The notes: generated from the letters alone by a model not told the origin. DNA of 64,000 nt from Nucisporomicrobium flavum (GCF_016464385.1 NZ_JADMLH010000003.1:248001-312000); one strand, 5' to 3'. Counted from the stretch's first letter, positions 26,499 through 35,160 are shown. Made by a program: numbers and translations.

Positions 26499-27296
26499 AT
26501 GGCCGACACCCAGTACGAAGAGCTGCTGCGCCGCGTCCTCGAAACCGGCGTCCCGAAGGCCGACCGCACCGGCACGGGCACGGTCAGTCTCTTCGGCGAG
26601 CGCCTGCGCTACGACCTGTCGCAGGGCTTCCCGCTGATCACCACGAAGCGGGTGCACTTCAAGTCCGTGGCGGTCGAGCTGCTCTGGTTCCTGCGCGGCG
26701 ACAGCAACGTGCAGTGGCTGCGCGACCACGGCGTCACCATCTGGGACGAGTGGGCGGACGAGAACGGCGAGCTCGGCCCGGTGTACGGCAAGCAGTGGCG
26801 CTCGTGGCCCACCCCGGACGGCGGCCACGCCGACCAGATCGCCGACCTGCTGGCCACGCTGCGCCGCGACCCCGACTCCCGGCGGATGATCGTGTCGGCC
26901 TGGAACGTGGGCCAGCTTCCCGAGATGGCGCTCGCGCCGTGCCACGCGATGTTCCAGTTCTACGTGGCCGACGGTCGCCTGTCCTGCCAGCTGTACCAGC
27001 GCAGCGCCGACATGTTCCTCGGCGTGCCGTTCAACATCGCCAGCTACGCGCTGCTCACCCATATGATCGCGGCGCAGGCCGGGCTCACCCCGGGCGACTT
27101 CATCTGGGTCGGCGGAGACTGCCACGTCTACTCCAACCACGTCGACCAGGTGCGCGAGCAGCTGTCCCGGGAGGCGTACGACTTCCCCCGGCTGGAGCTC
27201 GCGCCGGCGGCGTCGCTCTTCGACTACCGCTACGAGGACTTCACCGTGGTGGACTACAAGCACCACCCGGCCCTCAAGGCGCCGGTGGCGGTCTGA
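26499..27296 (+). CDS. thyA: Thymidylate synthase
   Basis: 265 residues, normal for ThyA. It methylates dUMP to dTMP using methylene-tetrahydrofolate, releasing dihydrofolate. The active-site cysteine is C148 in [12 protein letters not shown]. Other motifs are [31 protein letters not shown] and [10 protein letters not shown]. The ATG at 26499 matches family starts; a GTG three codons earlier is possible. The next gene, 5 nt downstream, encodes the reductase that recycles dihydrofolate, so the two form a functional operon. Confidence 0.97.
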   Translation: MADTQYEELLRRVLETGVPKADRTGTGTVSLFGERLRYDLSQGFPLITTKRVHFKSVAVELLWFLRGDSNVQWLRDHGVTIWDEWADENGELGPVYGKQWRSWPTPDGGHADQIADLLATLRRDPDSRRMIVSAWNVGQLPEMALAPCHAMFQFYVADGRLSCQLYQRSADMFLGVPFNIASYALLTHMIAAQAGLTPGDFIWVGGDCHVYSNHVDQVREQLSREAYDFPRLELAPAASLFDYRYEDFTVVDYKHHPALKAPVAV

Positions 27297-27301
27297 GCGC
27301 G

Positions 27302-27784
27302 ATGATCCACATGATCTGGGCGCAGGCCCGGAACGGCGTCATCGGTGCCGGCGGCGAGATCCCGTGGCGGATCCCCGGCGAGCAGAAGATGTTCAAGGAA
27401 CGGACCCTGGGCTCGACCGTGGTCATGGGCCGGGCCACCTGGGACTCGCTGCCCGCTCGGGTCCGGCCCCTGCCCGGCCGGCGCAACGTGGTGCTGACCC
27501 GGCAGGCCGGCTGGTCCGCCGAGGGCGCCGAGGCCGCCGGATCGGTCGAGGAGCTCCTGGCGAAGCACGACGACTTCTGGGTGATCGGTGGCGAGGCGGT
27601 GTATCGGGCGCTGCTGCCGTATGCCGGGCACGTCGTGCGGACAGTGGTGGATCTCGAGGTGGAAGGCGACACGTACGCGCCGGAGCTGGGCCCGCAATGG
27701 CGGGTCACCGCCGGCGCCGACTGGCAGCAGTCGGACGCCGGCGTGCGCTACCGGGTGGAGGAGGTCACTTCGGGTCCAGCCTGA
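27302..27784 (+). CDS. folA: Dihydrofolate reductase
   Basis: 160 residues. It reduces dihydrofolate to tetrahydrofolate with NADPH. Typical residues are IWAQARNGVIGAGGEIPWRI (substrate and catalytic region), VVMGRATWDSLP, PLPGRRNVVLTRQ and WVIGGEAVYRALL. It starts 5 nt after the thyA stop. Its last 20 nt overlap the 3' end of the convergent msrB gene. No sign of unusual resistance-type changes can be judged from sequence alone. Confidence 0.95.
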   Translation: MIHMIWAQARNGVIGAGGEIPWRIPGEQKMFKERTLGSTVVMGRATWDSLPARVRPLPGRRNVVLTRQAGWSAEGAEAAGSVEELLAKHDDFWVIGGEAVYRALLPYAGHVVRTVVDLEVEGDTYAPELGPQWRVTAGADWQQSDAGVRYRVEEVTSGPA

Positions 27785-28169
27785 TCGACAGGCTGTTCAC
27801 GCAGTGGCGGGTGTTCTTGGCGGTCATCATCTCGCCGCGGAACACGTGGCCGAGGTGGCTGTCGCAGCGGGCGCAGCGGATCTCCGTGCGGACCATGCCG
27901 TGGCCGCGGTCCTCGATCTCCTTGACCGCGCCGGGGATGGCGTCATCGAAGGACGGCCAGCCGCAGTGCGAGTCGAACTTGGTGTCGCTGGGGTAGAGCT
28001 CCGCGCCGCAGGCCCGGCACTGGTACATGCCCTCGGTCTTCGTGTTCACGTACTCGCCGGACCAGGGCGCCTCGGTGCCCGCCTGGCGCAGCACGCGGAA
28101 CTCGTCGGGGCTGAGGCGGACCCGCCACTCGTCCTCGGTGGTGGGCAGGGTGGTCTTGTCAGGTGCCAT
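27765..28169 (-). CDS. msrB: Peptide-methionine (R)-S-oxide reductase
   Basis: 134 residues. It repairs oxidised methionine (R-sulfoxide) in proteins. Two CxxC pairs, C51/C54 and C99/C102, bind structural zinc. The catalytic cysteine is C123 in NTRHCVNSLS. Other motifs are SHCGWPSFDDAI and RCDSHLGHVF. ATG start at 28169. It is a stand-alone MsrB, without a fused or adjacent MsrA. The 3' overlap with folA is 20 nt. Confidence 0.96.
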   Translation of the reverse strand: MAPDKTTLPTTEDEWRVRLSPDEFRVLRQAGTEAPWSGEYVNTKTEGMYQCRACGAELYPSDTKFDSHCGWPSFDDAIPGAVKEIEDRGHGMVRTEIRCARCDSHLGHVFRGEMMTAKNTRHCVNSLSIRLDPK

Positions 28170-28237
28170 GCCTCAACGGTACGTCGGAGCGCACCGGGAG
28201 TGCGGCGTCGCGGAGTACCGGCGGCGTTGAGCGTGCC

Positions 28238-28711
28238 ATGGGAGCTGCGCGTTTTCGGCCCACGTGGCGGCAGGCGCTCGGCCGGGGCCTGTGCCTCGGC
28301 GTCCTTCTCGCCGGCGGGGGCCTCAGCCTCCTCGCCGGACTGGTCGCGGCGGGCGTGCTGCCGGCACCGCTCTGGCTGTGGCTGCTCGTGGCGGCCGGGC
28401 CGCCGATCGCAGGGCTGCCCGCGGCCGTGCTGCTGCGCCGGCGGCTGGGCATCGAGGCGGGGTCGGACGGGATCCGGACGGTCACCCCGTTCGGTGCCGG
28501 GGTGCAGCCGTGGAGCCGGGTCGTCGACCTGCGGGCCGAGCGGCGGGGCGCCCGTACGGTGGTCGCGGTCTATCTGGACTCGGGCGCGAGCATGCAGCTG
28601 CTGGCGCCGTACGACGGCGGGATGCTGGCCGCCGATCCCCGCTTCGAGATGAAGGTCTCCGTCCTGGCCCATCTCTGGCGCAGCCACAGAATCGGTGGAG
28701 TTCCCTCATAA
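28238..28711 (+). CDS. PH-domain-like membrane protein
   Basis: 157 residues from ATG 28238. Two hydrophobic segments (about 15-37 and 40-62; LLAGGGLSLLAGLVAAGV and LWLWLLVAAGPPIAGLP) are followed by a C-terminal soluble part. That part resembles a bacterial PH domain, with GIEAGSDGIRTVTPFGAGVQPWSRVVDLRAE and a strand-rich pattern. Such proteins are widespread in actinobacteria and their roles are poorly known. Divergent from msrB across 68 bp. Family call from motif memory only. Confidence 0.65.
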   Translation: MGAARFRPTWRQALGRGLCLGVLLAGGGLSLLAGLVAAGVLPAPLWLWLLVAAGPPIAGLPAAVLLRRRLGIEAGSDGIRTVTPFGAGVQPWSRVVDLRAERRGARTVVAVYLDSGASMQLLAPYDGGMLAADPRFEMKVSVLAHLWRSHRIGGVPS

Positions 28712-28797
28712 GGGATAGCTTGCGTGCAAATCGGGCAGAAAACGCTAAACTCCCAGCGGACTGCAACGGACCTATCGCAACAGAACGGATTCCCTTC

Positions 28798-29340
28798 ATG
28801 AAGTTGACGCGCCGACTGGCCGCCGCACTGCCCGCGGCCGGCGTCACCGCCGTCGCCGCCCTCGCCCTCACCGGGGCGCCCGCCGTGGCGACGGCCGACC
28901 AGGCCGCGGCCCGCGCCCAGCACCCCGCCGTGATGACGACGCCCTGCTCCGAGGGTGAGCGCGACGAGGACTGCGGGTACGGCGACGACGACGCGACCGG
29001 TGGCGGCACCCGCGGCAACGACGGCTACGGCGGCGAGAAGCCCACCACCTCGCCCACCCCCTCGCGGACCACCGCCACGCCCGGCACCACCACGCCGACG
29101 CCGGGCGTGAGCACCACGCCGACCGGCGTCGTCAACACCGTCCCGCCGGGTGGCGAGCTGCCGGCCACGTCGCCCGCGGCGACCCCGAGTCCGAGCCGCA
29201 GCACCGGCGGTGGCGTCAGCGCCGGCGGAACCCTGCCGGTCACCGGCGCGCCGATGGGCCTGACCGTCGGCGTGGGTGCCCTGCTCGTCGCGGGTGGTGC
29301 GGCGGCGGTCCTCTACAGCCGCCGGCGTCGCAGCGCCTGA
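28798..29340 (+). CDS. LPxTG cell-wall-anchored, Thr/Pro-rich protein
   Basis: 180 residues. Sec signal peptide in the first ~33 residues (LAAALPAAGVTAVAALALTG), a short acidic segment with two cysteines (C50, C59), then a Thr/Pro/Ser linker (about 80-135). The sorting signal is LPVTG at 146-150, followed by a hydrophobic helix and the RRRR tail. A sortase should attach it to peptidoglycan; no sortase gene is in the window. The unfolded body suggests a spacer or surface display role. The region just upstream is relatively AT-rich, which fits a promoter. Confidence 0.85.
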   Translation: MKLTRRLAAALPAAGVTAVAALALTGAPAVATADQAAARAQHPAVMTTPCSEGERDEDCGYGDDDATGGGTRGNDGYGGEKPTTSPTPSRTTATPGTTTPTPGVSTTPTGVVNTVPPGGELPATSPAATPSPSRSTGGGVSAGGTLPVTGAPMGLTVGVGALLVAGGAAAVLYSRRRRSA

Positions 29341-29356
29341 GCACTTTCCGCTGGAC

Positions 29357-29389
29357 GCGGCCGTCTCCTCGACCCGAGGAGGCGGCCGC
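29357..29389 (+). terminator. Hairpin terminator after the LPxTG gene
   Basis: A 15-bp stem with one G-U wobble in RNA: GCGGCCGTCTCCTCG (29357-29371) against CGAGGAGGCGGCCGC (29375-29389), with a 3-nt loop. It starts 17 nt after the stop. Confidence 0.75.
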
Positions 29390-29418
29390 TGTCGTACCCG
29401 GGGCCTAAGGTCAGGGGC

Positions 29419-30450
29419 ATGGCAGCTTCCAGGTCACCCGCCGAAGAGGTCGAGGTCACCGGCCGTCCCGTACGGCTGACCAGCCCCGACAAGGTGTGTT
29501 TCCCGAGCAGGGGCTACACCAAGCGCGACGTGTTCGAGTATTACCTCGCCGTCGGCGACGGGATCATGCGCGCCCTGCGGGACCGGCCGACGACCCTGCA
29601 ACGCTTCCCCGACGGCATCGACGGCGAGATGTTCTACCAGAAGCGGATGGCCACGCGCGGTGTCCCGCCGTGGGTGGAGTCGGCGACGATCACCTTCCCC
29701 AGCGGGCGTACGGCCGACGAACTCTGCCCGGCCGACCTGGCCCACGTGGCGTGGGCGGCGCAGATGGGCACGGTCGTCTTCCACCCGTGGCCGGTGCGCC
29801 GGTCCGCCCCGGACAACCCCGACGAGCTGCGCATCGACCTCGACCCGCAGCCCGGGCTCGACTTCGGCGACGTGGTGGCCGCGGCCGGGGTGGTCCACGA
29901 GGTGCTCGGCGACCTCGGCTGGACCGGCTACCCCAAGACCTCCGGCGGGCGCGGCGTGCACGTGTACGTCCGCATCGAGCCGAAGTGGTCGTTCGTGCAG
30001 GTCCGCCGCGCCGGGATCGCCCTGGCACGCGAGGTCGAGCGGCGTAGTCCGCAGCGCATCACCACCTCCTGGTGGAAGGAGGAGCGCGGCGACCGGGTCT
30101 TCATCGACTACAACCAGATGGCCCGCGACCGCACGATCGCCTGCGCCTATTCGCTGCGCGCCAACGCCCGCGCGACCGTGTCCACCCCGGTGACCTGGGC
30201 CGAGCTGGGCGACGTCGAGCCCGACGACTTCGACCTGCGGACGGTGCCGAAGCGGATCGCGCAGCTCGGCGACCCGCACGCGGCGATCGACGAGGTCGCG
30301 TACGACATCACGCCGCTGCTGGAGTGGTCGGAGCGGGACGAGAAGGCGGGCGCCGGGGACCTGCCCTATCCACCGGACCACCCGAAGATGCCGGGGGAGC
30401 CCAAGCGGGTGCAGCCGTCGAAGGACCGCGACCTGAAGGAGAAGCGCTAG
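29419..30450 (+). CDS. LigD-type polymerase/primase domain protein (PrimPolC-like)
   Basis: 343 residues, a free-standing LigD polymerase domain of the archaeo-eukaryotic primase superfamily. Metal-binding aspartates are D140 and D142 in RIDLDPQPG and D230 in FIDYNQMARDRT. The nucleotide-binding loop is KTSGGRGVHVYVRIE (173-187). In mycobacteria the equivalent gene lies next to ligC and the pair works in short-patch excision repair rather than classical end joining. Here an ATP-dependent LigC-like ligase is 2.6 kb away. The stop overlaps the convergent GNAT stop by the palindrome CTAG. No Ku gene is visible. Confidence 0.88.
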   Translation: MAASRSPAEEVEVTGRPVRLTSPDKVCFPSRGYTKRDVFEYYLAVGDGIMRALRDRPTTLQRFPDGIDGEMFYQKRMATRGVPPWVESATITFPSGRTADELCPADLAHVAWAAQMGTVVFHPWPVRRSAPDNPDELRIDLDPQPGLDFGDVVAAAGVVHEVLGDLGWTGYPKTSGGRGVHVYVRIEPKWSFVQVRRAGIALAREVERRSPQRITTSWWKEERGDRVFIDYNQMARDRTIACAYSLRANARATVSTPVTWAELGDVEPDDFDLRTVPKRIAQLGDPHAAIDEVAYDITPLLEWSERDEKAGAGDLPYPPDHPKMPGEPKRVQPSKDRDLKEKR

Positions 30451-30911
30451 AGGGGCAGCTTGAAGCCCTCGTGGCTGGCCTCGAAGCCGAGCGCGGCGTA
30501 GAAGCGGTGTGCGTCGGTGCGGCGCTTGTCGGTGGTGAGCTGGGCCAGGCGGCAGCCGCGCTCGCGGGCGCGGTCCAGCGCCCAGAGCATCATCTGCCGG
30601 CCGAGGCCCCGGCCGCGCTGGTCGCCGCGGACGCGGACGGCCTCGATGGTCATCCGCTCGGCGCCGCGGCGGCTCAGCGACGGGGTGAACGTCAGCTGGC
30701 AGGTCCCGACGATCTCGCCGCCGGCGTCCGCGACGATCAGCTCGTTGCGCGGGTCCGCGTCGATCGCCTCGAAGGCCGACCAGTAGGCCGCGTCCACCGG
30801 CTCCGGCGTGGGTGCCGACTCCCGGGAGCGGGAGATCTCGTCGTCGGCGAGCAGCTGGAGGATCGCTGGAACATCCGCGCGGCGGGCGGTACGGAAGATC
30901 GTCTGGGCCAC
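30447..30911 (-). CDS. GNAT family N-acetyltransferase
   Basis: 154 residues from GTG 30911 (MAQTIFRTARRADV). Standard GNAT fold: IFRTARRADVPAILQLLADD at the start, VGTCQLTFTPSLSRRGAERM, and VRGDQRGRGLGRQMMLWALD as the acetyl-CoA loop. HRFYAALGFEASHEGFKLPL closes it. The substrate cannot be predicted. It ends in a 4-nt tail-to-tail overlap with the PrimPol gene, and its start is 65 nt from the divergent channel gene. The longer frame upstream is not supported. Confidence 0.88.
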   Translation of the reverse strand: MAQTIFRTARRADVPAILQLLADDEISRSRESAPTPEPVDAAYWSAFEAIDADPRNELIVADAGGEIVGTCQLTFTPSLSRRGAERMTIEAVRVRGDQRGRGLGRQMMLWALDRARERGCRLAQLTTDKRRTDAHRFYAALGFEASHEGFKLPL

Positions 30912-30976
30912 CCGGCCATCCTGACACGCCCGTCGGGCTGAGCCGTCCGGTGGCCCGGCCGGGGCACGATGACGCC

Positions 30977-31435
30977 ATGCGGTTGCTGCTCCTGCCGTTC
31001 CGGCAGATCTACCGGGGACTGGTCTGGCTGGCGAACTCGCCACGCACGCTGATCCTGTCGTACCTGCTGCTCATCCTCGTCTGCGCCGCGCTGTACCGGC
31101 ACTTCGAGCACAACGTGAGCATCGGCGACGCGCTGTGGTGGGGCGTGGTCACCGCGTCCACCGTCGGCTACGGCGACATCTCGCCGAAGACGACCGAGGC
31201 CCGCTTGATGGCGGCGCTGCTGATCTCCATCATGGTGCTGATCGTCGTACCGCTGATCACGGCGCACTTCGCCAGCAAGCTGATCGTGGACACCGACGCG
31301 TTCCGGCACGAGGAGCAGGAGGAGCTGAAGAACAACCTGCGGGTGGTCCGCCGGCTCCTGGAGGAGCTCGCCGAGCGCGAGGGGATCAGCGCGCCGGACA
31401 GCGCTGTCCCTCCTGCGGCACCGTCAGATCGATGA
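30977..31435 (+). CDS. Two-TM potassium channel protein
   Basis: 152 residues. First membrane helix about 25-40, pore helix about 51-61, selectivity filter TVGYGD at 62-67, second helix about 76-98. The C-terminal ~55 residues are charged (HEEQEELKNNLRVVRRLLEE) and probably form a cytoplasmic coiled coil. It should form a tetrameric K+ channel. There is no RCK or voltage-sensor domain. The last 50 nt overlap the 3' end of the convergent hydrolase gene. Confidence 0.92.
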   Translation: MRLLLLPFRQIYRGLVWLANSPRTLILSYLLLILVCAALYRHFEHNVSIGDALWWGVVTASTVGYGDISPKTTEARLMAALLISIMVLIVVPLITAHFASKLIVDTDAFRHEEQEELKNNLRVVRRLLEELAEREGISAPDSAVPPAAPSDR

Positions 31436-32960
31436 GGTAGCGGTCCACGGCGGTCACGATGCACTGCGTGCTCGGGTACGCCGTGTGTCCCTCGCCCTCC
31501 CAGGTCAGGACGTGCCCGGTGCCGAGCATGCCGGCCAGCTGCGCGGTGTTCTCGTACGGCGTGGCCGGGTCCCCGGTCGTGCCCACCACCACGATCGGCG
31601 GGGCGCCGTTCGCCGCGCCTGCCGGGTACGGGTCGCGCTTGCCCGGCCAGAACGTGCACGGCATCATGCCCAGCGCCAGCGAGGCGCCGAACAGCGGGTA
31701 CTTGGCGCGCCACTCGCCCTGGAGCTGGCGGATGCGCTCGACCGTCGGCGCCTCGTCGGTGTCCGCGCAGTTCACCGCCAGGTTGGCGTCGAAGAGGTTG
31801 GAGTAGGTGCCGTCGGGTTTGCGGTCGGCGTACTGGTCGGCGAGGTCGAAGATGCCGCCCGCGTCGCCGGCCTGCAGGTCGTCGACGGCCTTGGCGAGCT
31901 GCTGCCAGCCCGACTCGGTGTAGAGCGAGGAGATCACCGCGACGAAGATCCAGCCGGGGGTGGCCTCGCGCCCGTCGTCGCCCGGTACCGGGGACACCTT
32001 CGCCTTGGCCAGCGCATCGGTCACCGCCTTGCGGGCGTCCGGCGCGATCGGGCACTTGTCCGGAGTGGCCCTGCACCACGAGGCGAAGTTCGTGAAGGCA
32101 CGCTCGAAGCCCTTCGCCTGCGACTCCGACCCGGCGACGAAGTCCTGCTTCGGGTTGATCGCGCCGTCGAGCACGAGCGCGCGCACCTTGGTGGGGAACA
32201 GCTGGGCGTACGTGGCGCCGAGCAGCGTGCCGTACGAGAACCCGAGGTAGGTGGTCTTCGCGTCGCCGACGGCGGACCGGATGGCGTCCATGTCGCGGGC
32301 CGCCTGCTCGGTGCTGAAATTGCCGAGCTGGTCGCCGTACTTCTGGCCGCAGCCCTCGGCGACCCGCTTGTTGAGCGCGACGACCTGCTGGAACTCCTCG
32401 TCCGACCGCGGGTCGGGCGGCGCGGCGAACGTCGCGTCCTGGTCCTTGTCGCTGATGCACTTGACCGGGCTGGACCGGCCGACGCCGCGCGGGTCGAAGC
32501 CGATGATGTCGAACCGGTTCGTCACCTCGGTGGGCAGGCCGCCGAGCGCCTGGCCGAACGACAGGTAGACCGCGGTGTCGATGCCGGAGCCGCCCGGGCC
32601 GCCCGGGTTGATCAGCAGCGAGCCGATCCGGTCGCCCTGGTCGTTGGAGCGGATGCGGATCATCGCCACGTCGTAGGTGCCGCCGCTCTGCGGGGCGTTC
32701 CAGTCGCGGGGCACGGCGACCGACGCGCAGTCGTACGCCATGTTCTGCGCGCCCCGGCCGACGAGCTCCTGCGGCACCTCGGGACACGGCGTCCACTGCG
32801 CCTGGGTGCCGGGTACGGCGGGCGGCGCCTTGCTGCCCGTGGGCGGCTTGGGCGCGGCGCCGTCGGAGTCCTCGGGGGCGAAGACCGGCAGGGTGCAGCC
32901 GGCGGTCACCACGACCGCGGCCACCAGGGCGGCGAGGACCGGACGGGAGGTACGCGGCAC
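31386..32960 (-). CDS. Secreted lipoprotein alpha/beta hydrolase (tripeptidyl aminopeptidase-like)
   Basis: 524 residues. Type II signal with lipobox VTAGC at about residues 18-22, so it is probably a lipoprotein. Peptidase S33-type alpha/beta hydrolase: LLINPGGPGGSG oxyanion region, FDIIGFDPRGVGRSSP, nucleophile elbow GFSYGT, and a C-terminal domain with TGDPATPYENTAQLAG and GEGHTAY carrying the likely catalytic D and H. Relatives are Streptomyces SlpD/SlpE and tripeptidyl aminopeptidases, which trim short peptides outside the cell. GTG start at 32960. It follows the ligase gene on the same strand by 67 nt. Confidence 0.9.
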   Translation of the reverse strand: MPRTSRPVLAALVAAVVVTAGCTLPVFAPEDSDGAAPKPPTGSKAPPAVPGTQAQWTPCPEVPQELVGRGAQNMAYDCASVAVPRDWNAPQSGGTYDVAMIRIRSNDQGDRIGSLLINPGGPGGSGIDTAVYLSFGQALGGLPTEVTNRFDIIGFDPRGVGRSSPVKCISDKDQDATFAAPPDPRSDEEFQQVVALNKRVAEGCGQKYGDQLGNFSTEQAARDMDAIRSAVGDAKTTYLGFSYGTLLGATYAQLFPTKVRALVLDGAINPKQDFVAGSESQAKGFERAFTNFASWCRATPDKCPIAPDARKAVTDALAKAKVSPVPGDDGREATPGWIFVAVISSLYTESGWQQLAKAVDDLQAGDAGGIFDLADQYADRKPDGTYSNLFDANLAVNCADTDEAPTVERIRQLQGEWRAKYPLFGASLALGMMPCTFWPGKRDPYPAGAANGAPPIVVVGTTGDPATPYENTAQLAGMLGTGHVLTWEGEGHTAYPSTQCIVTAVDRYLIDLTVPQEGQRCPAR

Positions 32961-33027
32961 GATGCGCGGCCTTTCGTCGTGCGATTGTTCCGCGCACGAG
33001 GCTACGCGCTGCGGCCGGGCCCGTGGT

Positions 33028-34095
33028 TCAGCGGCTCGTCAGCACGTCGGCGAGGTTGAACCGGACGGGCCGTTCCAGCTGCTCGTACGTGCACGAGCGG
33101 GGTTCCCGGTCGGGCCGCCACCGTTCGAACTGCGCGGTGTGCCGGAACCGCAGCCCTTCCATGTAGTCGTAGCGGACCTCGACCACGCGTTCCGGGCGCA
33201 GCGGCACGAACGACAGGTCCTTGCCGGCGTTCCAGCGGCTGACCTCGTTCTTGCGGGGTGTCCGCTCGCCGGACTCGTGCGCCGCCCAGTTCCACGGGTG
33301 CCCCTCGAACGTCGTGACGAGGTGCTGCAGCTCGGTGAACAGCTCCTCGCGGACGCTCATCGGGAACGAGCCGATCACCCCGACCGACACGAGCACGTCC
33401 CGCTCGTCGTAGAGGCCGAGCAGGAGCGAGCCGATGCGGTTGTCGCCGGACTTGTGCAGCCGGTAGCCGGCCACCACGCAGTCGGCCGTACGCTTGTGCT
33501 TGATCTTGAACATGACCCGCTTGTCGGGCTCGTACCCCAGATCCTTGCCCTTGGCGATGAGCCCGTCGAGCCCGGCGCCCTCGAACTCGGCGAACCAGCG
33601 GCGCGCGGTCTCCAGGTCGTCCGTGGCCGGCGTGACGTAGACCGGTGGCTTGGCATCCGCCAGGCACTCCTCCAGCCGCGCGCGGCGCTCGGCGAACGGC
33701 CGCGTGGTGAGGTCCTCGTCGCCCAGGGCCAGCAGGTCGAACGCGACGAACCCGGCCGGCGTCTGCTCGGACAGCAGCTTGACCCGGCTGGCCGCGGGGT
33801 GGATGCGCTGCTGCAGCGCCTCGAAGTCCAGCGTGTTGCGCCCGGTGTCGGCGACGATGATCTCGCCGTCGATCACGGAGCGTTCCGGGAAGGTCGCCAG
33901 GATCGCCTCGACCACCTCGGGGAAGTAGCGGGTCATCGGCTTCTCGTTGCGGCTGCCGATCTCCACCTCGGCGCCGTCGCGGAAGATGATCGAGCGGAAG
34001 CCGTCCCACTTGGGCTCGTACAGGTGCCCCGGCGGGATGTCGGCGACCGGCTTGGCGAGCATCGGCTTGACGGGCGGGTTGATCGGCAGGTCCAT
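33028..34095 (-). CDS. ligC: ATP-dependent DNA ligase, LigC-like
   Basis: 355 residues from ATG 34095 (MDLPINPPVKPML). The nucleotidyl-transfer lysine is K29 in YEPKWDGFR. Other ligase motifs are IGSRNEKPMTRYFPEV, VIDGEIIV, FDLLAL, GLDGLIAKGKDLGYEP and FKIKHKRTADCVVAG, followed by an OB-fold domain. There is no fused polymerase or nuclease, which separates it from LigD. It pairs functionally with the PrimPol-like gene at 29419-30450. Divergent from the SDR gene across 81 bp. Confidence 0.93.
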   Translation of the reverse strand: MDLPINPPVKPMLAKPVADIPPGHLYEPKWDGFRSIIFRDGAEVEIGSRNEKPMTRYFPEVVEAILATFPERSVIDGEIIVADTGRNTLDFEALQQRIHPAASRVKLLSEQTPAGFVAFDLLALGDEDLTTRPFAERRARLEECLADAKPPVYVTPATDDLETARRWFAEFEGAGLDGLIAKGKDLGYEPDKRVMFKIKHKRTADCVVAGYRLHKSGDNRIGSLLLGLYDERDVLVSVGVIGSFPMSVREELFTELQHLVTTFEGHPWNWAAHESGERTPRKNEVSRWNAGKDLSFVPLRPERVVEVRYDYMEGLRFRHTAQFERWRPDREPRSCTYEQLERPVRFNLADVLTSR

Positions 34096-34176
34096 GCCGT
34101 CAGTGTCCCTGCTCACGGCCGAAAAGAAAGCCCGCCCGGCCCGTTCGGCGGTCGCGGCGCCGGGTATCAGACCGCC

Positions 34177-35160
34177 ATGAATTCTCGGGTCGTGGTGCTG
34201 ACGGGCGCGTCGAGCGGGATCGGGCGGGCCGCCGCGCTCGCCTTCGCGGCGCGCGGGGACAAGGTCGTGCTCGCCGCCCGGGGCCTCGCCGACCTGGAGA
34301 AGGTGGCGGCCGAGTGCGGCGGCGACGCCCTGGTCGTGCCGGCCGATGTGACCGTACGCGAGGAAGTCGACGCGGTCGCCCAGGCGGCGCTGGACCGCTT
34401 CGGCCGCATCGACGTGTGGGCCGACACCGCGGCGGTGATGGTGTACGGCCGCTTCGAGGACATCCCGCCGCACGTCTTCGACCGGGTCGTCACCGCCGAC
34501 CTGCTCGGGCCCGCGAACGTGGCCCGGGCCGCGCTGCGCGTGTTCCGGGCGCAGGGGCACGGCACGCTGATCACGGCGAGTTCGCTGGTCGGGCACATCA
34601 CCGCGCCGAACATGAGCGCGTACGCGACGGCGAAGTGGGGGTTGCGAGCCCTGTCGCGGACCCTGCGTCAGGAGACCCGCGACGCGCCGGACATCCACGT
34701 GTGCCAGCTCGTTCCCGGCAGCGTGGACACCCCGATCTACACCAGCGCCGGCAACTACGCCGGTTTCGTGGGCCGCCCGCCGCCGCCGGTGGACAGCGCC
34801 GAGCGGATGGGCGCTGCGGTCGTACGGCTCGCCGACCGCCCGAAGCGCGAGCTGTCGGTGGGCGCGACGAACCGGCTCATCGAGTTCGGCTTCGTCTCGC
34901 TGCCGCCGGTCTACGACCTGCTGGTCGGTCCGCTCATGGGCCGGCTGGGGCTGTCGCAGCGCCGGACGCCGCCGAGCAGCGGCAACGTGTTCGCCAGCCG
35001 GCCGCGCGTCGACGGCGGCCCGGCACGGTTCGGCCGGGCCGCGGTGGGCGTCGCGGCGGCCGGTGCGGTCGCGCTCAGCGGGGTGGCCGCGCTGGCCCTG
35101 CGCCGGGGCCCTAGGCCATGGAGACGTGCGGGCGGCGGCGCAGGCGTACGGCGGAAGTGA
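34177..35160 (+). CDS. SDR-family oxidoreductase with C-terminal membrane tail
   Basis: 327 residues from ATG 34177. Classical short-chain dehydrogenase: cofactor loop TGASSGIGRAAALAFAARG, catalytic serine in ITASSLVGH and YxxxK in SAYATAKWG. The Rossmann domain occupies about 1-195. A C-terminal extension of ~130 residues ends in a hydrophobic segment (VGVAAAGAVALSGVAALAL) and a basic tail, suggesting membrane association. Substrate unknown. The canonical NAG motif is replaced by a TAA triplet (ADTAAVM), which is uncommon. The last 50 nt overlap the convergent permease gene. Confidence 0.88.
   Translation: MNSRVVVLTGASSGIGRAAALAFAARGDKVVLAARGLADLEKVAAECGGDALVVPADVTVREEVDAVAQAALDRFGRIDVWADTAAVMVYGRFEDIPPHVFDRVVTADLLGPANVARAALRVFRAQGHGTLITASSLVGHITAPNMSAYATAKWGLRALSRTLRQETRDAPDIHVCQLVPGSVDTPIYTSAGNYAGFVGRPPPPVDSAERMGAAVVRLADRPKRELSVGATNRLIEFGFVSLPPVYDLLVGPLMGRLGLSQRRTPPSSGNVFASRPRVDGGPARFGRAAVGVAAAGAVALSGVAALALRRGPRPWRRAGGGAGVRRK

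Noticed and set aside
32978..32998. CGTGCG/CGCACG dyad between the ligase and hydrolase genes
   Set aside because: Only 6-bp arms with a 9-nt spacer; such GC dyads are frequent by chance here.
29419..34095. Complete bacterial NHEJ operon
   Set aside because: No Ku is present, and the ligase is LigC-type rather than fused LigD.
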